Shown here: one piece after another, positions 52,644 through 62,836 of the stretch
Layout of the letters: each line of letters begins with the position of its first letter
Position numbering within the stretch: the stretch's first letter is position 1
Origin: JAOUEA01 sp963797635
Lineage (GTDB): Bacteria; Actinomycetota; UBA4738; HRBIN12
Assembly (NCBI GenBank): GCA_963797635.1
Contig: CAWCPZ010000004.1
Coordinates: 103,141 to 167,140, forward strand
Reading direction: 5' to 3'
Length of the DNA: 64,000 nucleotides
Position numbers and translations under genes: made by a program
Notes under the pieces: generated by a model
Told to the model about the DNA's origin: nothing
The model's input: only the letters and a program-made list of their open reading frames with translations
The model's database searches: none

Positions 52644-53833
52644 ACGCACAGATCGTCGAGCCCGGCGAAGCCCACCGCGAACAGATCGCGGGTGTGCTGT
52701 CGACGTCCATCAACTTCCCGCTCGAACGCGCCCTGCTCAATGCGCCGCTCCTCAAGCTCGACGACATCCGCGTCGCCCTCGAAGACGATCGCGTGGTCGC
52801 CACCGCCGGAGAGTTCCGGTTCGATCAGTGGTTCGGCGGACGCGGCATCGACTGCTGCGGGATCACCCGCGTGGGCACGTTGCCTGAGCGTCGAGCGGAC
52901 GGCCTCGCCACCGCGTGCACCGATGCGCTGCTCCAACGGGCGCATGAACGAGGGGCGCCGCTCGCGGCGCTCTTCCCCGCGGTGCTGCGCCCGTACCGAC
53001 GGATGGGGTTCGAGATCGCGGGGTCGTACACCACGCACCGACTGCCCCTCGACGCGATCGCCCCGGACCGCGACACGCTGAGCGTCGAGCTGGTCGACGT
53101 CGATCGTGACCTCGCCGCGATCCGCGAGGCCTACCGCGGGTGGGTGCGGAATCAGAACGGTCCGGTGGAACCGGTCGAGGACGAACACTGGCGCGTTCGC
53201 ATCCTGACCAAGCCCGACGACTCGGCCTACCGCGCCGTCGTGGTGCGCGAAGCGGATCGCGTGACCGGCTTCGCCGCGTTCTCCCGTGACGCCGATCCCG
53301 GTCCGCTCGACGTCGCGTTCGGGTTGTCCTGCAACGCGTTCTTCACGACGACACCGGCAGCGCAACGCGCGTTGCTCCAGTATTTCCGGGGGTTCCGCGG
53401 GCTGGGCAAATGGGTGGAATGGTCCGGACCCCCGTCGGACCCGCTGGCGCTCGCCACCCCCGAGGCGTTCCTCGCCACGCCCTTCCGCTACGACTGGATG
53501 CTGCGCCTCTTGAACGTGCCGGCAGCGCTCGAGGCGCGCGGCTACCCGCCGATCGACGTCGATGCGGTGATCGCCGTCGACGACGAACGCTGGCCCGAGA
53601 ACGCGGGACCGTGGAGGATCGAGGTCCGGGGCGGCTCGGCGAGCGTGAGCCCGGCGGGCGGGAGCGACCACCCAGCACCGATCGGCATCGGCACGCTCTC
53701 GTCGTTGTTCAGCGGGTTCCTCCGTGTGCACGATGCGGTTCGGCTCGGGCTGCTCGATGCCGACGATCCCTCGCTCGAAGCGCTCGGCGCGATGTTCGCC
53801 GGCCCCGACCCCTGGTGCCCGTTCTTCTTCTGA
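52640..53833 (+). CDS. Eis-like GNAT N-acetyltransferase
   Basis: 397 residues, the size of Eis (about 400-415). N-terminal GNAT domain with the acetyl-CoA region (GITRVGTLPERRADGLA) and LFPAVLRPYRRMGFEIAGSY, a second GNAT-like domain and a C-terminal SCP2-like domain. The chain ends in Phe (CPFFF), as in Eis, where the terminal carboxylate takes part in catalysis. Eis proteins acetylate multiple amines of aminoglycosides or proteins; the native substrate here is unknown. Coupled to the MazG-like gene (ATGA) and to a second GNAT gene (TGATG). Confidence 0.88.
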   Translation: MNAQIVEPGEAHREQIAGVLSTSINFPLERALLNAPLLKLDDIRVALEDDRVVATAGEFRFDQWFGGRGIDCCGITRVGTLPERRADGLATACTDALLQRAHERGAPLAALFPAVLRPYRRMGFEIAGSYTTHRLPLDAIAPDRDTLSVELVDVDRDLAAIREAYRGWVRNQNGPVEPVEDEHWRVRILTKPDDSAYRAVVVREADRVTGFAAFSRDADPGPLDVAFGLSCNAFFTTTPAAQRALLQYFRGFRGLGKWVEWSGPPSDPLALATPEAFLATPFRYDWMLRLLNVPAALEARGYPPIDVDAVIAVDDERWPENAGPWRIEVRGGSASVSPAGGSDHPAPIGIGTLSSLFSGFLRVHDAVRLGLLDADDPSLEALGAMFAGPDPWCPFFF

Positions 53834-54320
53834 TGGGCGCGGTCGTGGTTCGTCTCGCGTCCCCCGAGGACTGGCCCGCCGTGGCGGCCTGCTCGTCGAA
53901 CTCGGCCGCGGCGTCGCGGCCGGCACCGCCGAGGACCCCACGCATCAACAGGCGTTCTCCGGTCACATCCGGCAGATCGGCAACGTGACGCTGGTGGCGG
54001 AGCTCGACGGCGAGATCGCCGGGGTCATCGACATGGAGTACCACCAGCGCCTCGGCGATCACCGGCCGCAGGCCCGCGTGAACGATGTCGTCGTCACCGA
54101 ACAGGCTCGAGGATCCGGCGTCGGAACCACGTTGCTCCGCCGGGCCGAGGAACTCGCCCGCAAGCGTGGCTGCTTCCGCATGGCGCTGGTGACCGCCTCG
54201 TGGCGCGACGCCACGATGGACTTCTACCGGCGGGAGGGCTGGAGCGACTACGGCGCGTGGTTCGTGAAGCAGCTGGCCGACGACGTCACGCCGGGCGGCC
54301 AGCCCGTCGACGACAACTAG
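53833..54320 (+). CDS. GNAT-family N-acetyltransferase (one frameshift)
   Basis: About 162 residues. The N-terminus (MGAVVVRLASPEDWPAVAAC) reads in one frame to near 53890 and then continues in another: VTLVAELDGEIAGVIDMEYH, the acetyl-CoA pyrophosphate-binding motif VTEQARGSGVGTTLLRRAEE (Arg-Gly-x-Gly-x-Gly-like), and YRREGWSDYGAWFVK. A single-domain acetyltransferase with unknown substrate. ATG 53833 shares its A with the Eis-like stop. Its stop (54318-54320) shares CTAG with the convergent DUF1622 gene. Confidence 0.85.
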
Positions 54321-54685
54321 GTGGGCGGATCTTCCCCGCGCGGTGCGCCGCGTCGCCACGGCAGCATGCCCTCGACCTCGACGTCGATCGAGAAGCTCAG
54401 CAGGATCCGCACCAGCACGATCACGCCCAAGGTGGCGGCGCTCGACAGCGTCGGCGTCACCACGATCGTGCGGATGATGTCGGCCACCACCAGCACCTCG
54501 AGGCCCAGCAGGATCGCGCGGCCGAGCGAGGACCGAACCTCGTTGAACGCCTGCCGCCGCGGCGCCCCGCTGACCAGCCGCAGGAAATAGATCCCGAAGG
54601 CCAGCAGCCCGCCGACCAACAGCACGGTGACGCCCACGAGTTCGAAGACCTTGACCGTGCCTTCCATGAAGTCCTGGTAGCTCAC
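54317..54685 (-). CDS. DUF1622 membrane protein
   Basis: 122 residues. Two to three hydrophobic helices: FELVGVTVLLVGGLLAFGIY (about 14-33), then AILLGLEVLVVADIIRTIVV (about 57-76) and TLGVIVLVRILLSFSIDVEV (about 85-104), with the conserved polar Glu/Asp in the second helix. The family is widespread and of unknown function. Separate from the upstream asd gene by 42 bases on the same strand, so the direction asd to DUF1622 could be one transcript. Confidence 0.9.
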   Translation of the reverse strand: MSYQDFMEGTVKVFELVGVTVLLVGGLLAFGIYFLRLVSGAPRRQAFNEVRSSLGRAILLGLEVLVVADIIRTIVVTPTLSSAATLGVIVLVRILLSFSIDVEVEGMLPWRRGAPRGEDPPT

Positions 54686-54727
54686 GGGCCGACCCTACCC
54701 CCGCCGATGCCCCGACCCAACGACCCC

Positions 54728-55759
54728 TCAGATCAACGACGGGAACAGGTGCTCGGCGATCTGGACGGCGTTGAGGGCCGCGCCCTTGCGCAGGTTGTCG
54801 GCGCAGCTGAACAGCGCGAGCGCGTCGGGGCGCCCGGGCACCTGACGGATGCGCCCCACCAACGCCACATCGAGACCGGCCGAATCCAAGGGCGAGGGGT
54901 AGACGTCCTTCTTCGGGTCGTCCCAGAGCTCGACGCCGGGCGCGGCTTCGAGCAGCTCTCGCGCATCGCGCACGGAGATCGACCGCTCGAACTCCGCCAG
55001 GATGGACGCGCCGTGACCGGCCAGCACCGGCACCCGAACACTGGTGGCGACCACGGGCAGGTCGGGCATCCCCAGGATCTTGCGGGGCTCAGCCATCATC
55101 TTCGACTCCTCGCCCGTGAAGCCGTCGGCCTCGAAGTCACCGATCTTGGCGACCACGTTGTAGGCGATCGTCTTGCCGAAGACCGGGCCGGTCGGCAGCG
55201 CCCCGTGGACGGGATGGGCGAGCGAGGCCTCGTCGCCGCGGAGCTTCTCCACCTGGTCGAGCAGTTCGCTGACACCCGTGTGACCGGCGCCGCTCACCGA
55301 TTGGTAGGACGAGAGCACCAATGACCTGAGACCGGCGGCGCGGTGCAGCGGCGCCACCGCGAGCAGCGCCGTGATCGTGGTGCAGTTCGGCACCGCGATG
55401 ATGCGCGGCGATCCCTCGAGCGACTCGGGATTGACCTCCGGGATCGTCAACGGCACGTCGGGATCCATGCGGAAGGCGCTGGAGTTGTCGATGCACACCG
55501 TGCCGTTCGCAGCCGCCTCGGGGATGAACGATCTCGACACGGAAGCCCCGGCGCTGACGAGCGCCACATCGACCCCGCGCAGGAGGTCCAGAGACAGCTC
55601 GCGCACCTCGTACGACTCGCCTCGGAAGGGCACGGTGGTGCCCGCGGACCGCGAGGACGCGAGCGGCAACAGCTCGTCGACGGGGAAGCGGCGCTCCTCG
55701 AGGGTGCGCATCATCTCCCGGCCGACGGCCCCGGTGGCACCGACGACAGCGATCTTCAT
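54728..55759 (-). CDS. asd: Aspartate-semialdehyde dehydrogenase
   Basis: 343 residues. NADP-binding VVGATGAVGREMMRTLEERR, SAGASVSRSFIPEAAANGTV, and the active-site Cys in VPNCTTITALLAVAPLH (about residue 128), with the ending region SCADNLRKGAALNAVQIAEH. It reduces aspartyl phosphate to aspartate semialdehyde, for lysine/diaminopimelate, threonine and methionine. Located 39 bases after lysC on the same strand, an operon that matches the pathway order. Confidence 0.97.
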   Translation of the reverse strand: MKIAVVGATGAVGREMMRTLEERRFPVDELLPLASSRSAGTTVPFRGESYEVRELSLDLLRGVDVALVSAGASVSRSFIPEAAANGTVCIDNSSAFRMDPDVPLTIPEVNPESLEGSPRIIAVPNCTTITALLAVAPLHRAAGLRSLVLSSYQSVSGAGHTGVSELLDQVEKLRGDEASLAHPVHGALPTGPVFGKTIAYNVVAKIGDFEADGFTGEESKMMAEPRKILGMPDLPVVATSVRVPVLAGHGASILAEFERSISVRDARELLEAAPGVELWDDPKKDVYPSPLDSAGLDVALVGRIRQVPGRPDALALFSCADNLRKGAALNAVQIAEHLFPSLI

Positions 55760-55798
55760 GATGCGTTCCAGCCTAACAGCGGCCCTCGCGCCGATCGG

Positions 55799-57043
55799 TC
55801 AACCGGTGGCGATGTCGGGCGAGGATCCGGTGGCATCGAGGTCGAACCGTTCGTGGATCAAGCGAACCGCCCGCTCGCCGTCGCCCTTGCGGATCACGCA
55901 CGAGATGCGGATCGGCGAGGTCGAGATCATCTCGATGTTGACGCCACCGGTGGCGAGGCAGTCGAACATGTCCGCGGCCACACCGGGATGGGTCTTCATC
56001 CCGGCACCGATCAACGAGATCTTCGCGATGTCCTGGTCCATCGTGAATCGTTCGGCGCCGATCTCCTTGACGATGCGCTCCATCACGCTCTGCAGACGGG
56101 CGATGTCGGTGAGCGGGGCCGTGAACGACAGGTCCGTCGCGCCGGCGTGCGAGATGTTCTGCACGATCATGTCGATGCTGATCGCGTCCTCCGCGATCGC
56201 CTTGAACACGAGCGCCGCCACCCCGGGGCGGTCGGGCACCCGTTCGAGCGTCACCTTCGCCTCGCCGGTGTCCAGCGCCACACCCGAGATCAGCACGCCT
56301 TCCATGTCTGCAACCTCCTGCACCCAGGTGCCGGGTGCGTCGTCGAACGCCGAGCGGACGTGCAGCTTCACGCCGTGGCGACGCGCGTACTCCACCGAGC
56401 GCGACTGCAGCACGTTCGCGCCCGCCGCGGCCATCTCGAGCATCTCGTCGTAGGAGACCACCTCGAGCTTGCGGGCGTTCGGCACCCGCCGCGGATCGGT
56501 CGTGAAGACGCCCTGCACGTCCGTGTAGATCTCGCACACGTCGGCGCCCACCGCCGCGGCCATCGCGACCGCCGTCAGGTCCGAACCACCGCGACCCAGC
56601 GTCGTGATCTCGAACTGGGTCACCGACAATCCCTGGAACCCGGCGAGCACCACGACGTTGCCGGCCTCGAGCGCTTCGAGGATCCGCTTGGGCCGGATCT
56701 CGACGATCCTGGCCTTCCCGTGCTCGTGATCGGTCATGATCCCGGCCTGCGAACCCGTGTAGCTGGCGGCGCGGCACCCTCGTGCGTTGATCGCGATCCC
56801 CAGCAGGGACATGGCGATCCGCTCCCCCGCGGTGAGCAGCATGTCGAGTTCCCGCGGGTCGGGGATCGGGGCGATCTCGGACGCCATCGCCAGCAGCTCG
56901 TCGGTCGTGTGCCCCATGGCCGAGACCACGACGACCACGTCGTTGCCGGCTTCGCGTGCAGCCACGACGCGATCGGCCACGGCCTGGATCCGCTCCACGG
57001 ATCCGACCGAGGTACCGCCGTACTTCTGCACGATGATGGGCAC
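55799..57043 (-). CDS. lysC: Aspartate kinase
   Basis: 414 residues from GTG 57043 (GGAG 6 bases upstream). N-terminal amino-acid kinase domain with VQKYGGTSVGSVERIQAVAD, LTAGERIAMSLLG, and TTLGRGGSDLTAVAMAA (the ATP/aspartate binding part), then two ACT domains near the end (VTLERVPDRPGVAALVFKAI; ISLIGAGMKTHPGVAADMF) for lysine/threonine feedback. First enzyme of the aspartate pathway, transcribed with asd. A -10 TAGACT on the minus strand is at 57076-57081. Confidence 0.97.
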   Translation of the reverse strand: MPIIVQKYGGTSVGSVERIQAVADRVVAAREAGNDVVVVVSAMGHTTDELLAMASEIAPIPDPRELDMLLTAGERIAMSLLGIAINARGCRAASYTGSQAGIMTDHEHGKARIVEIRPKRILEALEAGNVVVLAGFQGLSVTQFEITTLGRGGSDLTAVAMAAAVGADVCEIYTDVQGVFTTDPRRVPNARKLEVVSYDEMLEMAAAGANVLQSRSVEYARRHGVKLHVRSAFDDAPGTWVQEVADMEGVLISGVALDTGEAKVTLERVPDRPGVAALVFKAIAEDAISIDMIVQNISHAGATDLSFTAPLTDIARLQSVMERIVKEIGAERFTMDQDIAKISLIGAGMKTHPGVAADMFDCLATGGVNIEMISTSPIRISCVIRKGDGERAVRLIHERFDLDATGSSPDIATG

Positions 57044-57195
57044 GGACGCTCCAGGCGAAGGTCGGGACGTGGTCGAGTCTAGCGGCGGCACCCTCGCCAC
57101 CTCGTCAGGCGGTCCTCTCCGTCGGACGCCCTACGCGATTTGCCCTATCCCACGGGCGGGAGCATCATCCAGCTACGCACGGGAGGGGGAAACGT

Positions 57196-58929
57196 ATGAG
57201 GGGTTCCAGGAACAGGATCGTGGCCTTCGCCGCCACCATGGCGTTGGTCTTGCCGTTGTGGGTGGGCGGTGGCACGGCGCAGGGCGGCGTGCCGTCGCAT
57301 CCGACCCGAGTGTTGATCGTGCTGTTCGACCAGATGATCCCGCAGTACGCGAACCAGTTCGACATGCCGAACTTCCGCGAGCTCAGGAACGAGGGCACCA
57401 ACTTCCGGAACGCCTACCTGGGCTACATGGCGTCGGAGACGGTGATCGCCCACAACGTGATCACCTCCGGTCAGCTCCCGAAGCACATGGGCTGGACCGA
57501 TGAGGCCTACCGCGACGCCGACAACCTGCTGGGCAAGGGCGCCGGCGCCATGCACATCACCGGCGACCTGAGCGGTGCCGAGTTCGGCACGCTGATCAAC
57601 GCCTCCTACAACGGTGCGGGCTACCCGAAGCTCGCCGACTACCTGCAGACGGCCGATCCCGGCTCGAAGTTCATCGTCGTGGGCGAGAAGTCCTACGCGG
57701 TGGACTCGGCGACCGCCCCGAACGGCGCGATCGGCGTGCGGCTGTCGAGCCGTTCATCGAGCTCGCTGTTCGACTCGTGCCGCGCCACGCTGGGCGGCCG
57801 GTACCGGTTCCCGTTCGGCACGAACGTGCCGAGCTACCTCAGCGACTACTGCGGACGCTGGTACATCAACTCCGACGCCGGCAACAGCTACGGCACCACG
57901 ACCGCGTTCCCGTCCTGGATGTATCCCGAAGACGGCAACCGGTTCTTCCCCGGCACCGACGCCTCGGCGATGGCCGGGCACACCGGTGGCGACACCTGGG
58001 TGGCCGACGCCGCGATCGAGATGATGACCCGCGAGCCCTGGTCGGGGATGTTCGTCACGATGGGTGCGATCGACAAGGCCGCGCACATGTGGGGAGCGCA
58101 GAAGGACGCCGCGACCTTCATGGGGGCGTGCCACACCGGCGATCCCGTGGCCGACGGTGCGGCCCAGACGCACGTTCGATGCGCCGCCGAGAACGCCGAC
58201 ATCCAGCTCGGCAAGATGCTGGACACCGTGGAGGCGCTCGACGCGCGCGACGGCGGCGAGACCATGGTCGTGCTGACGGCCGACCACGGCGCCACCTACG
58301 GCGAGCACTTCTACGGCAAGGACACCGCCGGCGCCGGCGACAGCAACTGGTACTACGCACCGACAGGGGTCTGGGACGCGGGATCGTTCATCCCCGCGAC
58401 CGACCCGCTCTACAACCAGCCGTCGCCGAACCTGCAGCCGTTGATCGACACGGGGAACATCCAGTTCTCCTATCAGTCGACCGCGATCGAGGCATGGCTG
58501 ATCAACCACTCCACCTACAAGAAGAAGCTGGGCGCTTCGGCGATGCTGAAGACCCCCGGGGTGATCGCGAGCTACTGGCGTGACGGCGGACGATTCCGTC
58601 TGCGCGGCAAGAACGCGATGACCGTGGCCGAGGCCGGTGGTGGAAGCGAGCACGGCCAGGAGCTCGTGAACACGATGGCCGCCTCCAACGGCCCGGATGT
58701 CATCGGGCTGCTGCACGACAAGACCAGCTACGGCGTGTTCGGCGACCACGGCGGCGCGCAGGAGAGCGTGCAGCGCGTGCCGATGGTGTTCTGGTCACCC
58801 AGCCTGGCGTACGGCAACAACACCTACGCCAGGTTCACGACGCCGGACGTCATGCCGACGATCCTGCAGCTGATGGGGATCCCGGTCACCGAGCCGGTGG
58901 ACGGGGTGGCGCGCAGGCTCGACGCGTAG
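57196..58929 (+). CDS. Secreted alkaline-phosphatase-superfamily hydrolase
   Basis: 577 residues. Signal peptide (about 1-31, ending TAQGG), then a nucleotide pyrophosphatase/phosphodiesterase-type fold: the metal Asp in VLIVLFDQMIPQ, the nucleophile region MASETVIAHNVITSG (Thr in the position expected for the nucleophile), MGAIDKAAHMWG, LTADHGATYGEHF and a late VFGDHGGAQESVQRVPM. A complete two-zinc site is likely, so an extracytoplasmic phosphodiesterase or phosphatase. Ribosome site GGGAGGGGG before ATG 57196. Substrate unknown. Confidence 0.9.
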   Translation: MRGSRNRIVAFAATMALVLPLWVGGGTAQGGVPSHPTRVLIVLFDQMIPQYANQFDMPNFRELRNEGTNFRNAYLGYMASETVIAHNVITSGQLPKHMGWTDEAYRDADNLLGKGAGAMHITGDLSGAEFGTLINASYNGAGYPKLADYLQTADPGSKFIVVGEKSYAVDSATAPNGAIGVRLSSRSSSSLFDSCRATLGGRYRFPFGTNVPSYLSDYCGRWYINSDAGNSYGTTTAFPSWMYPEDGNRFFPGTDASAMAGHTGGDTWVADAAIEMMTREPWSGMFVTMGAIDKAAHMWGAQKDAATFMGACHTGDPVADGAAQTHVRCAAENADIQLGKMLDTVEALDARDGGETMVVLTADHGATYGEHFYGKDTAGAGDSNWYYAPTGVWDAGSFIPATDPLYNQPSPNLQPLIDTGNIQFSYQSTAIEAWLINHSTYKKKLGASAMLKTPGVIASYWRDGGRFRLRGKNAMTVAEAGGGSEHGQELVNTMAASNGPDVIGLLHDKTSYGVFGDHGGAQESVQRVPMVFWSPSLAYGNNTYARFTTPDVMPTILQLMGIPVTEPVDGVARRLDA

Positions 58930-58952
58930 CCGCACCTGATCCTCGCCGTCAC

Positions 58953-58978
58953 GGTCCGGGGGCTTCGGCCTCCGGACC
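58953..58978 (+). terminator. Stable UUCG hairpin after the phosphatase gene
   Basis: GGTCCGGGGGC (58953-58963) pairs with GCCTCCGGACC (58968-58978) around a TTCG tetraloop; one pair is a G-U wobble. It lies between two convergent stops, serving as a bidirectional terminator or barrier, although no T-tract follows. Confidence 0.7.
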
Positions 58979-58989
58979 GCTCGGCGCCG

Positions 58990-61063
58990 TCAAGCGGGGT
59001 CGGCGATGCCGAGCGATCGCCGCAGGAAGTCGACCTCGATCTTCATCATGTTCTCGGCGGCCGCGGGTCGATCGGCCGGTGCGTGATGCCGCTCAGCGGG
59101 ATCATCGCGTGACGCCGGCCCGCTTCCATCAGCGCCTTCGACATCTGCAGCGCATGCGTGACGTACACGTTGTCGTCGACCACCCCGTGGATGATCATCA
59201 GCTCACCGCCGAGCCCCGCCGCATCCTTCACGACGTTCGTGCGGCGGTAGGCCTCCGGTTGCTCCTCCGGCATCCCGAGGTAGCGCTCGGTGTAGTGCGT
59301 GTCGTAGTACGAGGGATCCGACACCGGCGCGCCCGAGATCCCCGCGTGGAACACATCGCCGCGGCGCAACATCGCCCCGAGCACCAGGTATCCGCCGAAG
59401 GACCATCCGCGCATCGCGACCCGGCTGAGATCCAGGAACGGGAACCGCTCGGCGGCGGCGTGCAACGCCTCCACCTGGTCCTCGAGCGCCGCGTCCAGGT
59501 AGTTCAGGTGCACCGCCTGATCCCAGGCCACCCCGCGATACGGGGTGCCGCGACCGTCGGCCACCAGCACGGCGAACCCCTGGTCGGCGAACCATTGGGA
59601 CTCCAGGTGCATCCGCTGCATCCGCACGACCCTGCCGAAATGCGGACCCCCGTATGGATCGAGCAGCACCGGGAGTTGCTCCCCCGGCTCGTGGCCGCCC
59701 GGCGTGAACAGCGCGATGCGCAGGTCCTTCGGGCCCACGGACGCATACGTGGGCCGGGCCTCGATCAGCGGCAGCTCAGCGAACCGACTCGAAGGTGTGG
59801 ACGACTTCGCCGTCGCGTGACGCGGTCACCACCGGGAACGGCTCACGATCGGTCTCGGACACCAGGACGGTGAGATCGCCGCCCACCGCCGCGCCGTGGA
59901 CCCCGGCGCCATCCGAGAGCTGCGCGAGGGAACCATCCGCCGACAGGCGCCACACATGCATCTCGGTGGGCTCCTCGGTGGCGCGGAACACCACGTCGTC
60001 GCTCACGTCGATCACCGAATCGACCTGCAGCCCCACGGGCGTGGCGGGTTCGCCGTCGATCAGCAACCGGCGCGTATCGTCGCGATGGCCCGCCGTGAGC
60101 AGCCGTCCTCCGGGGAGCCACGCCGGGACCCCGGGGGTGATGTGGGTCCAGGTCTCGTCGCCGTCCTTCCAGACCAGTTCCGTCTCGCCCGAGTCCGGAT
60201 CGATCGCCAGCACGTGCACGGTGCGCTGGTCGCGCGATTGCACCAAGGCCAGCGGCGGGCCTTCCGGCGTCCACGACACGGCGGCCAGGTACTCGAACGC
60301 CTCGCGATCCCAGACCACCTCGACGCGAGCGCCGTCCACCCCCACGACGTGCAGCGTGACGATCGCGTTGTCGGTCCCCGCTCGCGGATAGCGAACCGCC
60401 CGTGGCGCGGCGGCCGGATCGATCAGGTTGGCGATGTGCCAGGTCTGCACGGGCCGCTCGTCCACGCGGCACACCAACATCCGCCGTCCGTCCGGCGACC
60501 ACCAGTAGCCACGCCGTCGTTCCATCTCCTCCGCGGCGATGAACTCGGCGAGCCCCCAGTGCACGTCGGGGTGTTCGTCGTGGACCAGCCGGCGATCGAT
60601 CCCGGCGTCGAGGTCGATCGACGTGCAGGGCTCCGTCGGTGACGTAGGCCACCCGCGAGCCCGTGGGATCGGGTCGCGGGTCGAACGCCGGACCCGCCGG
60701 CGACACGGTCCGCGATGTCCCGGTCGTCAGGTCGGCCACCAACAGCTGCTGACCCACGACGTACGCGGCGACCGTCAGCGCGGGGTCGGCCGCGTAGGTG
60801 ACCACCCCGGTCTGGGCCTCACGCATCCGCTCACGACGATCGCGTTCGGCGTCGGTGATGTGACCTTCCTCGGTGGGGCCCTCGACCTGCCGTTCCGCGT
60901 CCTCGGCGACGTCGTAGACCCACAGCGCGGCGTTCGTGTCGTCGCCGGCCGGCGTGCGGAGGAACGCCACCCGGGCGCCGTCGGACCCGACCTCGATCGA
61001 TCGCGGGTTCCCCAGGTTGAACCCGTGGGTGCGGGCGTACTGACGAGGGAACGAATCGCTCAT
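58990..61063 (-). pseudogene. S9 family peptidase, DPP-IV-like (three frameshifts)
   Basis: About 690 residues. An N-terminal beta-propeller (ARTHGFNLGNPRSIEVGSDG through VAYVTDGALHVD, then repeated WSPDGRRMLVCRVDE, VWRLSADGSLAQLSD) and a C-terminal alpha/beta hydrolase with LDPYGGPHFGRVV, the nucleophile GWSFGGYLVLGA, Asp in IIHGVVDDNVY and His in PLSGITHRP. Frame changes fall near 60625, 59775 and 59075; the last restores the end KIEVDFLRRSLGIADPA. Exo- or oligopeptidase releasing dipeptides; no signal peptide is seen, so cytosolic. Starts 8 bases after the MOSC gene stop. Confidence 0.9.
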
Positions 61064-61071
61064 GCGTGCCG

Positions 61072-61599
61072 TCACTCCTTGATGACCGGGTCGCCCGTTC
61101 GGAGGGTGCCGCCCTCGATCACCCGGACGTTCATGCCTCGAAGGCGCATCGCCTTGCCCTGGTCGGAGTTCACGAACGCCAGGGCTTCCGGACCGAACCG
61201 TGCAGAGAACTTCGAACAGCCGGTGTGCGGCTTCGCGCTCACTTCCACCACCACCGTTCCCACCCGCAGGCGGGTACCGGGCGGGAGGTTCTCGACCCCG
61301 AGGTCGAGATCGACGTACACCTGATCGCCCGCGAGGGGCCAACGGTCGACGTCACCGGCGAGCAGCGCGACGCATCGGGCGTTCATCAACGTGAGTTCGG
61401 CCTCGGGCGATGGGTGTGGCCGCCCGGCCCAGGAGTCGCCGATCAATCCGGCGCCGGGTTCGACCTCGGCCAGAGCGACCACCTCGCGCTCATCGACAGC
61501 CGGGCGACGCACGAGCATCTCCACGGTGCCGTGATCGCGTGGCGAGTCCGCGATGTGTGCCAGCCCTCGTTCGAGATCGGCGGTTCCGAGTTCGGTCAT
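61072..61599 (-). CDS. MOSC-domain protein
   Basis: 175 residues. MOSC features: GLIGDSWAGRPH, LTLMNARCVALLAG, VENLPPGTRLRVG and the conserved Cys in HTGCSKFSARFGPEALAF (about residue 143), as in MOCO sulfurase C-terminal proteins that bind sulfur or molybdopterin-type ligands. Probable role in metal-sulfur or hydroxylamine reduction chemistry; no Moco biosynthesis genes are adjacent. Start at ATG 61599. It leads the S9 peptidase gene on the same transcript. Confidence 0.9.
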   Translation of the reverse strand: MTELGTADLERGLAHIADSPRDHGTVEMLVRRPAVDEREVVALAEVEPGAGLIGDSWAGRPHPSPEAELTLMNARCVALLAGDVDRWPLAGDQVYVDLDLGVENLPPGTRLRVGTVVVEVSAKPHTGCSKFSARFGPEALAFVNSDQGKAMRLRGMNVRVIEGGTLRTGDPVIKE

Positions 61600-61695
61600 C
61601 GAGACGCTCCTTCCCGGGATGACGCGGGCGTTCCGGGCGGCGGAACGCGCCGCGTGGTCGCCATCGAACGTACCACCCGATACCGTGGCGCCTCG

Positions 61696-62716
61696 ATGCG
61701 AGCCTGGTTGCTGCGCGACACGTCGGGACCCGGCGCCTACGAGCTGGGCGAGGTGCCCACGCCGGAGCCCCGGGAAGGTGAGGTGCGCGTCTCGCTGCGC
61801 GCATCCGCGCTCAACCATCTCGACCTGTGGGTCGCGCGCGGCATGCCGGCTCCTCCCTCGTTCCCGCACGTCGGTGGCGCCGACGGTGCCGGGGTGATCG
61901 ATGCGACCGGCCCGGGTGTCACGGACGCCGAGGTGGGCGACGAGGTGGTGATCGACCCGTCCATCTCGTGCGGGCGATGCCCGGCGTGCGCCCGGGGCGA
62001 GGTGCCGTTCTGTCCGGACTTCGCGATCGTGGGCGAGCATCGCTGGGGCACCCACGCGGACGCGATCGTGCTCCCCGAGGTCAACGTCGCCCGGAAGCCT
62101 CCAGCGCTGTCCTGGTCCGAAGCGGCCGCCGTCGGCCTGGTCACCTCCTCAGCGCTCCGCATGCTCCGACGCGGACGGGTCGACGAGCACACCTCAGTCC
62201 TCGTCACCGGGATCGGCGGCGGCACGTCGACCGCGGCGTTCCTCCTGGCCCGGGCGATGGGCGCCACGGTGTTCGCCACATCGCGCGACGCGTCCAAACG
62301 GGCGTGGGCCACCGACCACGGTGCTCGCGCGGTGTTCGATTCGGATGCGGCCTTCGACGAACAGGTGCGAGCGGCAACCGATGGACGTGGCGTCGACGTG
62401 GTGCTCGACAACGTGGGCTCGGCGGTCTTCGAGCGGGCCGTGCGGGCGCTCGCCCGAGGCGGGCGCTACGTGACGAACGGATCCACGACCGGGCGCACGG
62501 CCGAACTCCACCTGCCCACGCTGTTCTGGCGCCAGCTGGAGGTGATCGGCTCCACGATGAACGACCATCGCGAGTTCGCCGACGCGATGGCCTTCGTTGG
62601 CGGGCGGCGTGCCCCACGTCCCGGTCGATCGCGAGTTCGCGTTCGAGGAGTTCCCGCAGGCGCTGGCGCGCCTGGACGCCGGCGAACAACTCGGCAAGAT
62701 CGTGCTCGCGCGCTAG
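61696..62716 (+). CDS. Zinc-binding dehydrogenase / quinone oxidoreductase-like (one frameshift)
   Basis: About 340 residues. N-terminal GroES-like MDR domain (HVGGADGAGVIDATGPGVTD), structural zinc Cys (ISCGRCPACARGEVPFC), then a Rossmann domain with VLVTGIGGGTSTAAFLLARA and VVLDNVGSAVFERAVRAL. After a frame break near 62605 the end reads EFAFEEFPQALARLDAGEQL, GKIVLAR and TAG 62714-62716. An NADPH-dependent reductase or dehydrogenase of unknown substrate. TACCGT (about 61681-61686) upstream could be a -10. Confidence 0.9.
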
Positions 62717-62836
62717 GGTCCGGGAACCTCGGGGACGTCACGGTGCGTCCGAGCGCTGTCACATCCCCACCGCCTCGCGGCATGGTCCCTACGACACGGA
62801 CCGATCGTCGCGAGGACGGTCGATCAGGGAGGCCCC

